64,000 nucleotides of DNA, taken from NCBI GenBank assembly GCA_963170055.1, contig CAUJGJ010000040.1, positions 1,608,801 to 1,672,800 on the forward strand, given 5' to 3'. Made by a program: the position numbers and the translations under genes. Under the pieces are notes generated by a model, which did not search any database, had not been told where the DNA came from, and was given only the letters and a program-made list of their open reading frames with translations. Positions 44,054 to 55,589 of this stretch are shown here, piece after piece. The DNA comes from Halisarca cf. caerulea (taxonomy: Eukaryota; Porifera; Demospongiae; Chondrillida; Halisarcidae). The stretch's first letter is position 1. Each line of letters opens with the position of its first letter.

Positions 44054-45150
44054 AGGCCCCCATACACAGTGCAACTTTGTTGCGTGCAACATGTTGCACT
44101 GTGTATGGGTGCTAATAAAGTTGCATGCAATGTGTTGAGCAGTGTTGCATGAAATAGAATAGTGTTCTATTCTGTGCAACATGTTGCATGACCACATCAA
44201 AGAAATTATCAATGAATGTCATTATTCTGTATTGCTGAGTCACATTAAACTAAAAATGGCTGAATCAACTTGGACTATACGGAGTAAGTATCTAAACTAA
44301 TCGACTACTATGAGGCAATACCATTGCTGTATCATGTAAAACACAATGACTACAAAAACAGGGATAAAAGAAGCAAAGCTCTGAGTGAAATTTCCAAAGG
44401 TTTCAATCATTATTCAAAAAAGTGCACTGAACATGGACAATAAGAAGGAGGTTACTAAATGGATAGTCATAGACCAAAACAAGCACACCACATGGAATGG
44501 ACGCATTGCAAAATACCAGTGTTGGTACATGTTACAGATAATATGATGGCAGTTCGCTCCTTAATAGAAGTCTCTTGCGGCCAGTTGCTCATCCCAGGCT
44601 GTGTAAGCAGGGGCTGCCTGATGTGGTCCCAGGCGGGGCATTGTAGCAGCTATTGGCAAACATCCTCAACTTCTCCGCTTTGACACTCCTTGCAAACTTT
44701 GTCATTCCTGGCCTCGCCACCTCCCAACCTCAATCTGTAATTCTGCTGTTACTTCTCTTAATTTCATTAGCATCGTCCTCTCCCTCTTCTTCGCCAAGGC
44801 GCAGCTCGATTCTAACTTGAGATCAGCAATCTCCCTGAGTATACTCAGCTCTTGCTTGGCTTCCATGTCCTTTGTCATCATTGAAGTCACCCTCCTCCAT
44901 GCAGCATTCTCCAACATCCCCGAATCTCCAAATCAGACAAGTTCTTATTGATATTATATAATATTGTTTCCTAACGTTTACCCTGAGCTACATATAACTA
45001 GTGCACACACACTTAACAGCAAGTCTTCTCCAGCCATTTTGGATGAAGATTGCATGCAATATGTTGTAGGTGATGTTGCACCAAAATGTTCCATACAACA
45101 TTGTTGCATGCAACAATGTTGTATGGGAGTTGCACTGTGTATGGGGGCCT
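44054..45150. mobile_element. PIF/Harbinger-type element, degenerate
   Basis: 1097 bases with inverted ends AGGCCCCCATACACAGTGCA and TGCACTGTGTATGGGGGCCT. It is flanked by TCA at 44051-44053 and 45151-45153, a 3-bp duplication as expected for this superfamily (the usual target is TWA, so TCA is slightly off). Subterminal GTTGCATGCAAC-like palindromes occur at both ends. It carries a MADF/Myb-SANT remnant but no recognisable DDE transposase. Confidence 0.75.
44254..44450 (+). pseudogene. MADF-domain (Harbinger Myb-like) gene remnant
   Basis: In one frame the strand reads KLIDYYEAIPLLYHVKHNDY and then KRSKALSEISKGF, a MADF DNA-binding fold as in the second protein of PIF/Harbinger elements. 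The ATG at 44256 (MAESTW) is in a different frame, so at least one frameshift separates start and body. On the minus strand 44917-44702 is a charged coiled-coil-like frame (LSILREIADLKLESSC) of unknown meaning. Confidence 0.6.
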
Positions 45151-45512
45151 TCAGTATTATTATTTTTATTACTATAATTATTATTTATCATTCTTTTAGA
45201 TTTACATGTAAGTGTTCCAATATAATAATTATACAAATTATTATTATTATTATTATTATTATTATGTCATAATACAATTTAGAACATCTGTTTACAGGAA
45301 ATATACACATAGTCAAACATGTGTACCTTGCAAACTATATAAATTTTTATTATGATTTTCATGATACAATGTAGAACAGGTGTTTACAGAAGTTGTAACT
45401 CCTAGTAGAAAATGTGTACCTTTCAAACTATATAAAGTATGATGATTATTATTATCATAACAATATATGTAACAATGCATAATAATAAAAGAAATATTAT
45501 GAATGTTCGGAA

Positions 45513-45975
45513 CCATGTGTACACCTGTGGGGAATTTGTCAGAAGGTGGAAGCCATAACAATATTATGATAATTTGTTTACATAACATCATCAATCATGC
45601 ACATACACTTCTGTGTGATCTTTGCAAAGTAGAGAATAATAATACAAAAGGGCAACAGAATAACATGTGTACTGTATGTATAAGTCACAACACAATGTAG
45701 AGCAGGTGTTTACAGAAGTTATAACAAATAGTAAAACATGACGTGTACCTTTATAGCAATATAGCAACCATTGTGCAATGGAAGGGTGGGAAGTAATTGG
45801 TGTGGGATGCCATCTACCGGGATACACTGGCACCTTCCTATATGGCCCTCTCCACTCATGAGGCTGGAGCAGTGGCACAGGAAGGCCTCTGTGTACTCGT
45901 ACACCTAACATTACTGCTTGTGGGTGCATGTGTCCAGTACCTTACTTTGTGCATGTTAGTTTTGTGGGTACTGTA
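45513..45975 (+). repeat. Segmental duplication, copy 2, with endonuclease tail remnant
   Basis: Copy of 43283-43980 with an internal deletion. The remnant VWDAIYRDTLAPSYMA is kept (45799-45846) and reading then jumps straight to the sequence 3' of the tail. Smaller related blocks (GTGTTTACAGAAGTT) recur at 45300-45440. Confidence 0.8.
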
Positions 45976-46019
45976 CTGTATCTACTCTTGATCTACTGTT
46001 ACATGTTATATTATACGTA

Positions 46020-46089
46020 CAGTCAAACTTGGTTAGAAAGTCACTGTTTACAACATCTACCTCTTTGCAACAACACACATGTTTGACTG
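46020..46089. mobile_element. 70-base mariner-type mini-element
   Basis: Ends CAGTCAAACTTGG and ATGTTTGACTG are inverted and TA flanks both sides. Very small, non-coding. Confidence 0.65.
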
Positions 46090-46119
46090 TATATATACGA
46101 CACCTTTGCAAAGTCTAAT

Positions 46120-46401
46120 TTGCAACAAAGTTCCATACAGGCAGGTGCTGTTGCGGAGAAGGCAGCTGCAATCAAATGTCGCCATTACGCAGACCTTCGA
46201 TCAACACACTACTTCGTGCCTTTGGCCTTTGAGTCTTCTGGTGTGTTTGGTCAAGATGCTTTGTCCTTTTTCAAAGATTTGGCAACTCGGTCACGAGTGA
46301 TTACACAAGATCCACTTTCCTATATCAAAATGTGCCCAAGAGTGAGTGCGACAATCCAGAATTTCAATTGTGCTTCTATTTTCGGTACATGTGTAAAGTG
46401 A
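46120..46401 (+). pseudogene. Retroelement endonuclease tail, divergent copy
   Basis: A 93-codon frame aligned to the C-terminal half of the protein at 14460: AVAEKAAAIKC, then THYFVPLAFESSGVFGQDAL and SFFKDLATRS, ending in ASIFGT. It is more diverged than the copies at 43560 and 45790 yet has no internal stop. The catalytic aspartates lie upstream and are not present. Confidence 0.55.
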
Positions 46402-47263
46402 CATTCTACTATGTTTTGTTCTTGTGGTTGTATGGACTATTTCTGCACAGGGTATTTATTTCAGCCCTCGGATATAACGGTAAAATGGCCGTCGCGAAAC
46501 TTGACCAATTTTCTTAGCATATTATGCTTCCAATACGGATAAACTTATACATTACACTTAATAAAATTAAACAAATGTTATTTGTAGGAACACCCGAAGA
46601 AGAAAAAGTACGAAACAGAGAAGTTTGAGGCAACAACAAAGGAGCCATAAACTTTCAGTAAAAGACAGAAATTGCCATTTCCCGAGAAGATGACCCTGTA
46701 GCTTCACGAAATTTACTTCAGTCGCTGGCAAAATATCTGAACTATATGAATTTGCTTGATGTTTACTATTATAGCCTTGTTAAAACCTTTTATTTGGAAA
46801 AAAGCACTTTTTGGTGCCCCGAAATCGGCAAAAATGGAAACAAATAAGGTAATTACTTTCGCTTACCTTATTATAGCATTATTCTACAAGCAGAATCCTA
46901 TAGCCAAGACTACATTAAATGGAAAAGTTAGACAAACAGGAAAGTTGTAGGGCATTTTCTCCTCCGGAAAAGCTGATTTCTCTTTGCCTATTAAAAAACG
47001 GCCATTTTGATGACGTATCGTGATGCGGGGCTGTGACATCACTAACATTGATATCTACTTATAATGGGGCACTTTCAGTGACGTTCTCATTTGTATGACG
47101 TAGTTTAATTATTTGTGGTGACGTTGTTTACTGTTAGGGGTGACGTTGTTTATAAATTTGGTGCGTGCACGCCCCAAATCCCAAGCAGCTGTGGGCTGAA
47201 ATAAATGCCCTGTGTGTATTATTTTTTGTTGTAAGTACACTGTCAATTTATTTGATTGGAAAA
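46402..47263. other. Unassigned sequence
   Basis: No supported gene. TGACGT-containing motifs recur at 47010-47150 (GTGACGTTGTTTA occurs twice within 30 bases), which could be a local duplication. Confidence 0.4.
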
Positions 47264-47325
47264 CAAGCGATTCGAGTTTAAAAAACTCGTGGGCTGCCTA
47301 CGGCCCTGGAAACTCGAATCGCTTG
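47264..47325. repeat. Covarying hairpin, copy 5
   Basis: Arms CAAGCGATTCGAGTTT and AAACTCGAATCGCTTG pair perfectly over 16 bases, the best stem in the family. The loop contains AAACTCGTGGGCTGCC. Confidence 0.8.
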
Positions 47326-47559
47326 GAAATTGTCGTTATTGACTAAAATAATACTCAGAAAAGCTCTTCTGGTCTAAAAGACTCTTCGCTGATAAAATCA
47401 GGAGTAAACAAATGAAGTTCACCAAAATATAGCCAAAAGATTATGTACCGACTTCGTGTCCCCCATGTTGTTGACATATATATATATATATTATATATAG
47501 ACATCATTCCGGACATTCCGCATATAGGTGAAAGTAAAAATAATATAGGGCCTTCCGGC

Positions 47560-47955
47560 GGCCCAAAATGTATGCATATGCAGGAACTTCACTCACACCA
47601 CCCAGAGCTTGTTACTGACCAGTTGACTCCTGAATCATGGGTCAGTGCTGACAATGACATCGAAACCAGTGGAGTCATTACAGATGCTGAAATTATTTCT
47701 GAGATTCACAGTGGACACAATGAACAAGATGATAATGATAGTGATGGTGATGATATAAGTGATGAACCACAGCCATGTCCAACTGCTACTGAGGTCCACA
47801 GCGCGCTTCGAGTGATACAAAGATATGCTCTTTTTGTTGATAGTGATGACATAGGTGTACTGGCCACAAAACTTAGCTCAGCAGTCAGCACAGCCAGCCT
47901 TCAGCAGAAAGTTCAAACAATAATTATTGTTATTATTTCATGTACACTGTGTTAA
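47560..47955 (+). pseudogene. pogo/Tigger-type transposase C-terminal fragment
   Basis: The frame reads LTPESWVSADNDIETSGVIT and then EIISEIHSG, an acidic DDNDSDGDD stretch, and HSALRVIQRYALF. This order (end of the DDE domain, acidic tail, terminal helices) is typical of pogo/Tigger proteins. The helix-turn-helix and catalytic domain are absent, and the upstream TA-repeat-encoded residues are not genuine. The end runs into a simple ATT tract. Confidence 0.6.
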
Positions 47956-48292
47956 TACGTTAGTACAGTATACATTGCATTAATTTGCATTACTTTCTGT
48001 AAGTTGAACTTTCAGTAAGTAGACCTTTTTTCAGGGTCCCCTGAGGGTTCGACTTAAAGAGATTCTACTGTATATACACTATCGCATGTGGAACATGTCC
48101 ACTGACACTTGTTTGGCTTCAGTGATCAGAAAATTTATCTTCACTTTCTAGTTTCATTTCTTACTACAAATATGCGCTATCTTCTAAAAACTAGTACCAT
48201 TGTGTAGATGGCTGCATTACCTTTCGTTCGATGTCAAACTTGAAAGGATTTTCGTTGTTCTAAGGAAAGTATGCGCATTCTCCCCGAACATA

Positions 48293-48606
48293 TAAAAACA
48301 TTAAAAACGGCTGGGCGGCAGTGCAGCTTCAAAGCTGAGGACACAAATGATGGCATATAGGTTCCTTACCTAAGTATCTAAAACTTCCATGTTGGTGATT
48401 TAAATATCTTTAAGAGTTTTAGAGAAAAAGGGTGAAAACCACAAATTGAAACCATTGTAGCTCACCTTTTTGCCTGTAACATCTGAATCGGGCAATGAAT
48501 CAAAATCTCCAACATGGAAGTTATTTATTATCCTATAATATAGCCAATAAGTGCAAAAAAGTAAGCCAATGGGCTTTTTCCCACTGCCGCCCAGCCATTA
48601 AAGTTT
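48293..48606. repeat. Inner inverted-repeat element inside K copy 7
   Basis: AAAACGGCTGGGCGGCAGTG at the left pairs with CACTGCCGCCCAGCCATTA at the right. A second nested pair is CTTCCATGTTGG and CCAACATGGAAG. A foldback nested inside another element. Confidence 0.7.
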
Positions 48607-48817
48607 TGTCTAGCCTTGAACTAGCTGGTAGCCATTTTGTCACATGACCGTCGCATGATATTGAAAGTGACGTCACCTAAAAGTGAAGTGGAATACAGAC
48701 GAAGTCTCTTCTGTTTTTGTATCTTTGATCTTTGATACATAACCTTTCGCCGTCGGATAGCACTTTAAATTCTGCTTTGGTCGCACTTGTACACGAACTG
48801 AATCGCTTTCGAAGATG

Positions 48818-48857
48818 TTTTTTCGGAAGGAGAAAAGATCGAAGAAACTCAAGCTAG
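48818..48857 (+). other. Candidate first exon inside K copy 7
   Basis: ATG followed by a basic frame (MFFRKEKRSKKLKL) that runs into GTAAGC, a fair splice donor, 150 bases after a TGACGTCA site. No partner exon was found. It may be a captured gene start or chance. Confidence 0.25.
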
Positions 48858-48913
48858 GTAAGCCAGACCAGAAAGGTACTGACATGTTCAAAATTGATCG
48901 AAGGCTTAAGATT

Positions 48914-49018
48914 CACTTAGTTTCGCATAGCCAGCCTCTTTCTCCTTGATGTTGTTAAGAGATTTTGTAGAATTTTAATGATGTTGTCAACGGAAAGGGG
49001 CTGGAAACGCGAGACTAG
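48914..49018. repeat. J-family foldback, copy 1
   Basis: CTTAGTTTCGCATAGCCAGC pairs with GGGGCTGGAAACGCGAGACT further on. The same arms, better paired, occur at 58363-58442. Confidence 0.55.
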
Positions 49019-49369
49019 GATTTACTGTAGCCGAAGGCCATTTGATTGGAACAATTTGTCGATCTTGCTGTTTTAACATCGTGTAAGGCTGTCTTGGAAT
49101 CTTTACGTGCACAGTAACATTTTTCCTATGTCACGGGCTGGTCACATGACATTGCGTCCCGAAGCCACCTAAAGTCGCGAAATTCTTTCTAATACGCACC
49201 TCCACTGAGATTCTAAGTTTATGGACATGTTCCACATGCGATTGATTCAAAGTACTAAATCGGAAATTTGCACACAAGTATTTATTACCATTACCATTGA
49301 CCATTGTTTATGAGCAGGTACCTGTGTATTGGTGTCCTTATATTACCTGTGTATAAGTGGGCTGACTTC

Positions 49370-49709
49370 ACCAATCTTGGCTTTGAAGAGGAGTGGTAAA
49401 ATTCACAACATGGAAAAGGTAGACTATAGTATACTTCGGTATTGTGATTTATGTAAAAAGATGTTCTAGAAAATGTTCCACCACGTAGCACCCCAAGCTT
49501 TTTGGTTTTGGATAGGGGTCAGAAAAACCTTTGTAGTTACTTGAATGTAGACACTAGACATTCAAATCAGTGGTCTGAGAAGTTCACATGTTGGCCTACC
49601 AACCAAGTTTTTGTTTGAGACTCTGATGCTTCCACAAGTTGAGAATAGAAATTTCAAAAAGACCGAAAATTTCACACCTCCTAATTAGCGAGGTCATGTC
49701 TCACATGCG
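49370..49709. mobile_element. K-family MITE, copy 8 (5'-truncated)
   Basis: Only the right half is alignable with copies 2 and 3, ending AATTAGCGAGGTCATGTCTC and ACATGCG. The left half is lost or replaced; the copy begins roughly 130 bases after the end of copy 7. Confidence 0.6.
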
Positions 49710-51660
49710 AGTAACACTGGCACTAAAATGAACAAAACAAGCTAGCAAAAGGTACACTGTAATAACTTATGCTTGTCCTTTGTCAACAAACTTGGAAAGT
49801 TTCAGAGTTCTGAAGCATCATTTACATGACCGCATTTAGAAAAGAAAATGGCCCTTGAACTTTGTCTTCTGCTATCTCAGTCATGCCAGTGTCAGGTGAC
49901 TTCGTTCATGCTGTTGCAATGCATTCTGCATCCATTGTGTTCCCACAAATGGTCATTAACTTATCTATATATGCTTTGATTTTGATTTTCTTATTTTTCC
50001 TATGATGTGCGGGTTTTAGTACATTATGAAAGGATAAAAGAATAGAAGGAATTATTTAGTCTGAGCTCATGCAATCTGTACATGACCAACTCATGCAAAA
50101 TTCACAAATGTAACACTTAAATGTACAAAACGTCTTGATGCTTTCATCAAGGCTAAATGTCTGGAACGTGCATCTGAACCACGGATTAAAAACACCCAGG
50201 AAGACCAATTCAACGTTGTCGATCGTACACAGGGGCATTATAGTTGGGCTCAGCAGTTGGGGATTTTAGGCGACAAAGCTTAGGAATCTGAAGAATTTGT
50301 CACTTATCTACCTACGTAATATTTGTTCATCTGTAAATATGGTAATACGTCACCACATAGCGTCCTATTGAAATGCGTATATTTCACAAATCAAAACAAG
50401 AAATACAACTCTTATGCATAGAAGTAAGCGTCGCAAATGCGAGATTTGCAAGAAAGATCACATCACACGGGAATATGGCACTTCAGTGCAGACTCTCGAT
50501 CGAACATCAACTTAATCTAAAGAATTATCCGCTTGCCAACACCACAGTGAGACTTGCGGTGAATTCAGGCAAGATTTAGACGGTACACAAAGGCAAGAAG
50601 CTGAGGGTCTTACGCAAAAAACGATCGTGGTTAAACTCACCAATTTTCTTTCAGTGGGAGAATGAGATCCCTCAAGAAGTATTAAAGAAATCCGATCAAA
50701 GATTCGCCTCGGCGAAAGAAGTATCGACTACAGTGCTCTGATCCGCCGTGATTGTGTAACTACTAAAGTATCCGGTGGGTATTTTTTGTAGTATCCGCGA
50801 GTATCCATGGCATTTAGTCGTGGTCGAGCGAAGCCATGATGACGATATTCTACGCATGCGCAACGTCACAATTAAATGGTCGCTTGCAACCAAGTTTGTA
50901 AAAATCGTGGGATCCGGACGTGTAGATGGCCGCCATTTCCTCCAAAGAAGATATTGTTCGTTTCAAAATAGTTGGTTACACGTATATTTGGTGAGCGGAG
51001 AAGATATAACCAGGTGCGCTAAAGTTGTAACTATTTTAAAGTCTAATTTTCACATTTTTTTAACCACAAAAGTACATTTTTTCTTATAAGTGTTTCAGGA
51101 AACGTTATATTTTTCCCACTCACGAATAGCTTATAGAGTAAATTTTTCTCTTTCATCTCATACCAATCTTGTGGCTGTTTGTAAACGTCTACACGTCCGG
51201 ACATCCACGTTTACTGCAAAACATACCACTTTTTCCGAGCCTGTTTTACATTTTCTTAAGAGAGATACATTATTATCTTGTACACTAACATTTCGATATA
51301 TAGTCAATAAACATATAACAGATCCAAAAAGCTACAAAAAATGTTGTTTTAAACTAAAAATCCGATGTATTTATAACCGCTTCCAAACGGCAGCCATTTT
51401 TTCCAGTTTTGCGAGCCCGACTATAACGAGCCCGTGTATCTTCTCGAATCCTGCTTCAACTCCATCTTGCCAGCCAAACAGGCTTGTTGGTACTACCAAA
51501 CTTGCTACTCAGCATGAAACACCCAGCAAAATGCTTATGAGAACGACTTCTACCCATAGAAAGTCTTTCGATTAATCCAAATGCTATTCTAAGCAGTTTG
51601 AGGAAGGAGAAAAGGGTGTACCAAGTGTCCAGTACACCTCTCTTGAAGGTATCAGTTGTT
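49710..51660. other. Unassigned region with an inverted repeat
   Basis: No gene that I can support. GGATCCGGACGTGTAGA at 50908 is inverted at about 51187 (TCTACACGTCCGGACATCC), so about 300 bases between could be a foldback element. A basic cysteine-containing frame near 50430 (KRRKCEICKKDH) is too short to call. Confidence 0.4.
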
Positions 51661-51664
51661 GGAC

Positions 51665-51905
51665 ACCTGTCTGAAGAGGTCCAATTCCACCCGCAATTTC
51701 TGAAACAATACCCTACAACATTGCCGCCATGTCACTGGAGGACCTCATGAACAGGGCCAGGGATGTACATTATTTCGAGATTGAAAATCATCCTGGATTC
51801 AAGATTCGAACTGTAAGCACCTCAAAGAACATCAGTTGGACACCAATTTCCATCTCGGAATCACCCATAGCACATAGAACCAGATCGCACTACAACAGTA
51901 CTTAG
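51665..51905 (+). pseudogene. Unidentified coding tail, possibly of a retroelement
   Basis: About 80 codons are open in one frame, including AAMSLEDLMNRARDVHYFEI and ending SPIAHRTRSHYNST before a TAG at 51903. The composition looks protein-like. A closing RTRS-rich tail is common at the end of retroelement polyproteins, but I do not recognise the family. Confidence 0.3.
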
Positions 51906-52015
51906 CCTGGCTGCCAACAAACTTGTTGGTTGTCCATCAACACAGTTTCATTTTCTTAGATTTTCTTTTCATGTAACAATATCATATCCTTCCATACTGC
52001 TGTGTTGTAAAGTCA

Positions 52016-52040
52016 ATAATAATAATAATAATAATAATAA
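52016..52040. repeat. (AAT)n microsatellite
   Basis: Eight AAT units. Similar ATT/AAT tracts occur at about 24378 and 45240. Confidence 0.9.
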
Positions 52041-52049
52041 ATATAAGTA

Positions 52050-52700
52050 GATGCATTTTTTGTCGTCTTGAACAAGTACTCTATGTTGTTGTACTTGCAG
52101 GTAGAAAAGGAATTGCAAAGAATGTGAGACTTTTGTAACTGTCCCACCTTCAGGAAGCATAGGGAAGTTATGTTGCTGTCAAATGGCAAATTAGGGTTGG
52201 AATTGTAACAGAAGATGAAAATGCTTTATACAATCTCACAGTACAGTATTAAAATAATAATGAAGAGTAGTTGTTAGATACAGATTTTTGTCGTATTAAC
52301 CAGTGCTTTCCCATGTTCAGTGTGCAGAGAACGAGAGACATTTGTGACCTTCACATCATGAGGAATCGCAGGGAAGTTATGTTGCTGTCAGTGGCATTTT
52401 CAAAAGATATAACTGTCTTACAATGTACCCCTTCTACTGAGGATTTCATATAATACGAATTCGAAGAGCAATTGATACAATTAGATTTTTGTTGTTGTGA
52501 ACAGGCAGGCTTTCTCTCTGCTCCATGTATATGGGGCAAATGCATTGCAGAAGATATGAGACTTTTGCAACCTTCATACCTCCAGGAAGCATAGGGAAGT
52601 TATATTGCTGTCAAATGGTATTTTCAGAAGATTTGATTGTCTTACCAAGTACCTTTTATACCGAGAATTGTAAATTATATGGAAAGAGCAGTTTCTGCAA
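52050..52700 (+). repeat. Three tandem copies of a roughly 210-base unit
   Basis: Each unit holds TTTTTGT(C/T)GT near its start and then AGGGAAGTTATRTTGCTGTCA (52168, 52369, 52590). Copies 2 and 3 also share TTTTCARAAGATWTRAYTGTC. The third copy is open for 76 codons (ATFIPPGSIGKLYCC), so the unit may derive from a coding repeat, but no family was recognised. Confidence 0.7.
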
Positions 52701-52767
52701 AATTTGTCATCTTTGTACAATAGACACTAGCATTTCACAAGTTAAACATTATTAAATATTTATTATT

Positions 52768-52862
52768 ATTAACACATCTTGCACCATAAGAAACCGGCAG
52801 TAAAAAAGACACCCTATTCTAAATACCACAAGAATTGACACCTTCAAGTGCCTCGTGTTTTA
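52768..52862 (+). repeat. Dispersed repeat, copy 2 (see 7375)
   Basis: Starts TTAACACATCTTGCACCATA and follows 7375-7475 with small differences. Confidence 0.6.
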
Positions 52863-55589
52863 AGCCCTTAAATATTCCAATTCCCGTTTCAAAATTTTGC
52901 GTAAACATTCCAAAGCCACTTGAATGGCTTTTCGGCGCGAAAACACTGAATTATTTCGCCGAGGTTTTCCTAACCCTAACCCTAAGCTTAGAACCCTTTT
53001 GTTTAGCCTTGAAGTTAGTTCGAAGGTAGCGAAACTTACCCTCAAATCCTTTGCGCTGCAAAAGTGATGTTATGTAACCCCCCCCTCCTCCTCGTCCCCC
53101 GTCCCCCGTCCATCCCCACAACACCAACGCTGTACGCTTTGCAAGCCCCTTCCTGAAAATAAAAAAAATCACTCGTCCGGAAAATTTATAGTCCAAAAGC
53201 ACACTTACCAACAAAGAAACATCTTATAAACCTAGTGATCATGATAGCAGAGACCAAAACCTGGAGAAAAGGAATGAAGAAAACACAGATTAAGAAATCC
53301 ACATGCTAAACAAAACTCAACTACCTCCGCTCTCAAACTGGTTGTTTAACATAAATACCGTATGCACATTATTTTTTGGCATGTTTTTACATTTGTGGCT
53401 TTCGTGGATTAAAAGTTGGCTATCTGTATAATATTTATACCCGGAAAAAGAAAGATCGGGCTCTTGCACAATGATAAATATGGCCATCCACTAACAGAAA
53501 TGTAATAAACATTATTGTTAAAATGAAAGTTTTTTTTCCTGCAAAAAACGTGCATACAGTTACGTGAATAACAAACATCATGCCACGTGTTGTATAGTTT
53601 ATTCAAATAAGTGAATTCAAAAAGTATTAGGCTAAGCATATTCACACCCAGGTAAGAATATTTCGAAGCATTAGCTGTACTTCAGATTATAACACCATAA
53701 CTGCCATTTCCGCACGAGGACATGAGTGTTGTTCAAGGACATGTGTGTGTGTGTGTGAAACACGCAATAATATTATGTCAATATATATCACTCCAGTTCC
53801 TTAGGTTGCTGGATCTTTTCTCACAATTTTCCACTCCCTCACATGAGGGCTTCCTCCTCAATAACGAGTGTTCAAGGAGCTCCACTCCCTCAAGAAACCA
53901 ACTCAGCAGAACTGCAAACCATGCCTGCATACTTTTATTACGTACACGATCCGAATGGACAATGTTTTTAGTACGAACTGGCCATTTTAACACATCGAGC
54001 AAAGCAAAGGATCAGACTATTACGGGTGGCAGGTATACGCAAAAATCTACCAAGTAAGTATCATTGTGGGAGTGAATTGGGGCAGAGAGTTTGGAGCAAC
54101 AACTCGACGCAAGCCGTTGGGGAGGCTAGCCGACCGGATTTGGTAGCAAACAGGAAACGAGATTCATCAACCACGGGAATCTGGAGTGAGTGCTTATTGA
54201 ACAGAAGCAAAAACAACACCCACAACAATAACAAGTGTGTTCTCCCTTCTTACTCATAGCAGCAGCAATTCAAAACTGCTCCGGCTGTTCGCAGTTTTGA
54301 ATCGCCATGCATGACATTTCGCAAATGAAAAATTTGAGCATGAATATAAAAGAATTCGTAAACCTCTTCTGCTGGACAACACAATTATTTACCCTACAAA
54401 ACTGGACACAATAAAAGACACAACTTTTAGTTGCAAATAATAAGTGCATATATCAATACATAGTGCATGGAAAATGCTTATTATGCCACAATTGGTTCTA
54501 AGATTTCTATATAACTTGAGTATTGAGCAATCTGCCGTAGATAGTAAGGCTGGACAATGGTCATAAAATTGTCCTCAAAAGGGTGTAAAAGTGCTTTTGG
54601 GCATATTGTGATGAAGCATAATAAGCATATTTGGCATGTTGTGTAGTGTGTTTGTCACTGCATGCGTAAACGTACAGGAAGAGGGCACTCTACATTGGGA
54701 AATATTCTCAAAGAACAAATTTCATGAGCTATAGGTTAAAATCTGGTAGGCAGAATTACTTGCTAACAAAAATACTGGCAAGTCTTGCCATATCAAAGTA
54801 TTTGAGACAAAAAAACATGAGTGGAGTCGATTCATAAAAAACGCAAACATTGGTCGCAAAAATTTCCCAATTAAGGGTATCACAACATGTACAGCATAAG
54901 TCCCCACCAGTAAAGAGATGAAGTTGCGCACCTTTCATCTCTTTACCTGCTTGAAAGTGGCAGTGGCATCAAATGGCTAAAATAAACAGCTGAAGCAAAA
55001 CAAAATATCAGGCCTATTTTCATATTTGATGGTGACGCTCTGCAGCAAGAACACGGTCATGTGATGTTGCAACTGAATTATGCTAAGACAATTTACTGAC
55101 ATATATTATTAATAGCAAATTGGCTAAGTAAACACAGTACGAACATGGAAGTGACTGTACCATTACTTTCAGTGGGTCTAAATTTGCCACTTTAGTGATC
55201 ATCATCGTACAAATTGTTGAAAATAGTCCTTCCCGCCAAGATGCATGGCGGTTTCAAAAATGGTTAAATGATTGCAGATCACTCGGCAAGTGCTAAATGT
55301 AGTTCCCGCTAAAAATGGTACTACATAGTGTCAAATTTTTGAAGGGCTCAACTTATGTGTTATTCTAGAATGAGGGCTGAAACGCAACATTTGTGCACCG
55401 TTAGAACCAAAATTACGCATTGCTTGGTAGGTGCTGACCAACAAACGCACTAGACTTGGTCGACCAAGAAAATGTAGCTCCTCAAAAATTTTGCACCATA
55501 CGGTGTATGCTTGTCACTTATCTTTTGATGCACATCTCTTGTCCACAGTATAGAAGTCTCCAAACATGTGTTTTGACGTATCCACGGAC
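52863..55589. other. Unassigned region
   Basis: Contains a C-rich tract (53077-53112) and CCTAACCCTAACCCTAAG at 52968, a short telomere-like run. No domain, signal peptide or convincing exon chain was found on either strand. Confidence 0.4.

Larger units (their letters stand above)
48083..49240. mobile_element. K-type element, long variant (copy 7)
   Basis: 1158 bases with ends CGCATGTGGAACATGTCC and GGACATGTTCCACATGCG, a paired change from the usual GGGACATGTCC, flanked by AT on both sides. The interior is unrelated to the 720-base copies. It contains an inner inverted-repeat block (48293-48606), an ATG plus donor (48818-48857), and a foldback (48914-49018). Confidence 0.8.

Noticed and set aside
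47443..47559. N-terminal extension of the pogo-type frame (residues around IYIYILYID)
   Set aside because: Encoded by a TA-rich simple sequence; not part of the transposase.
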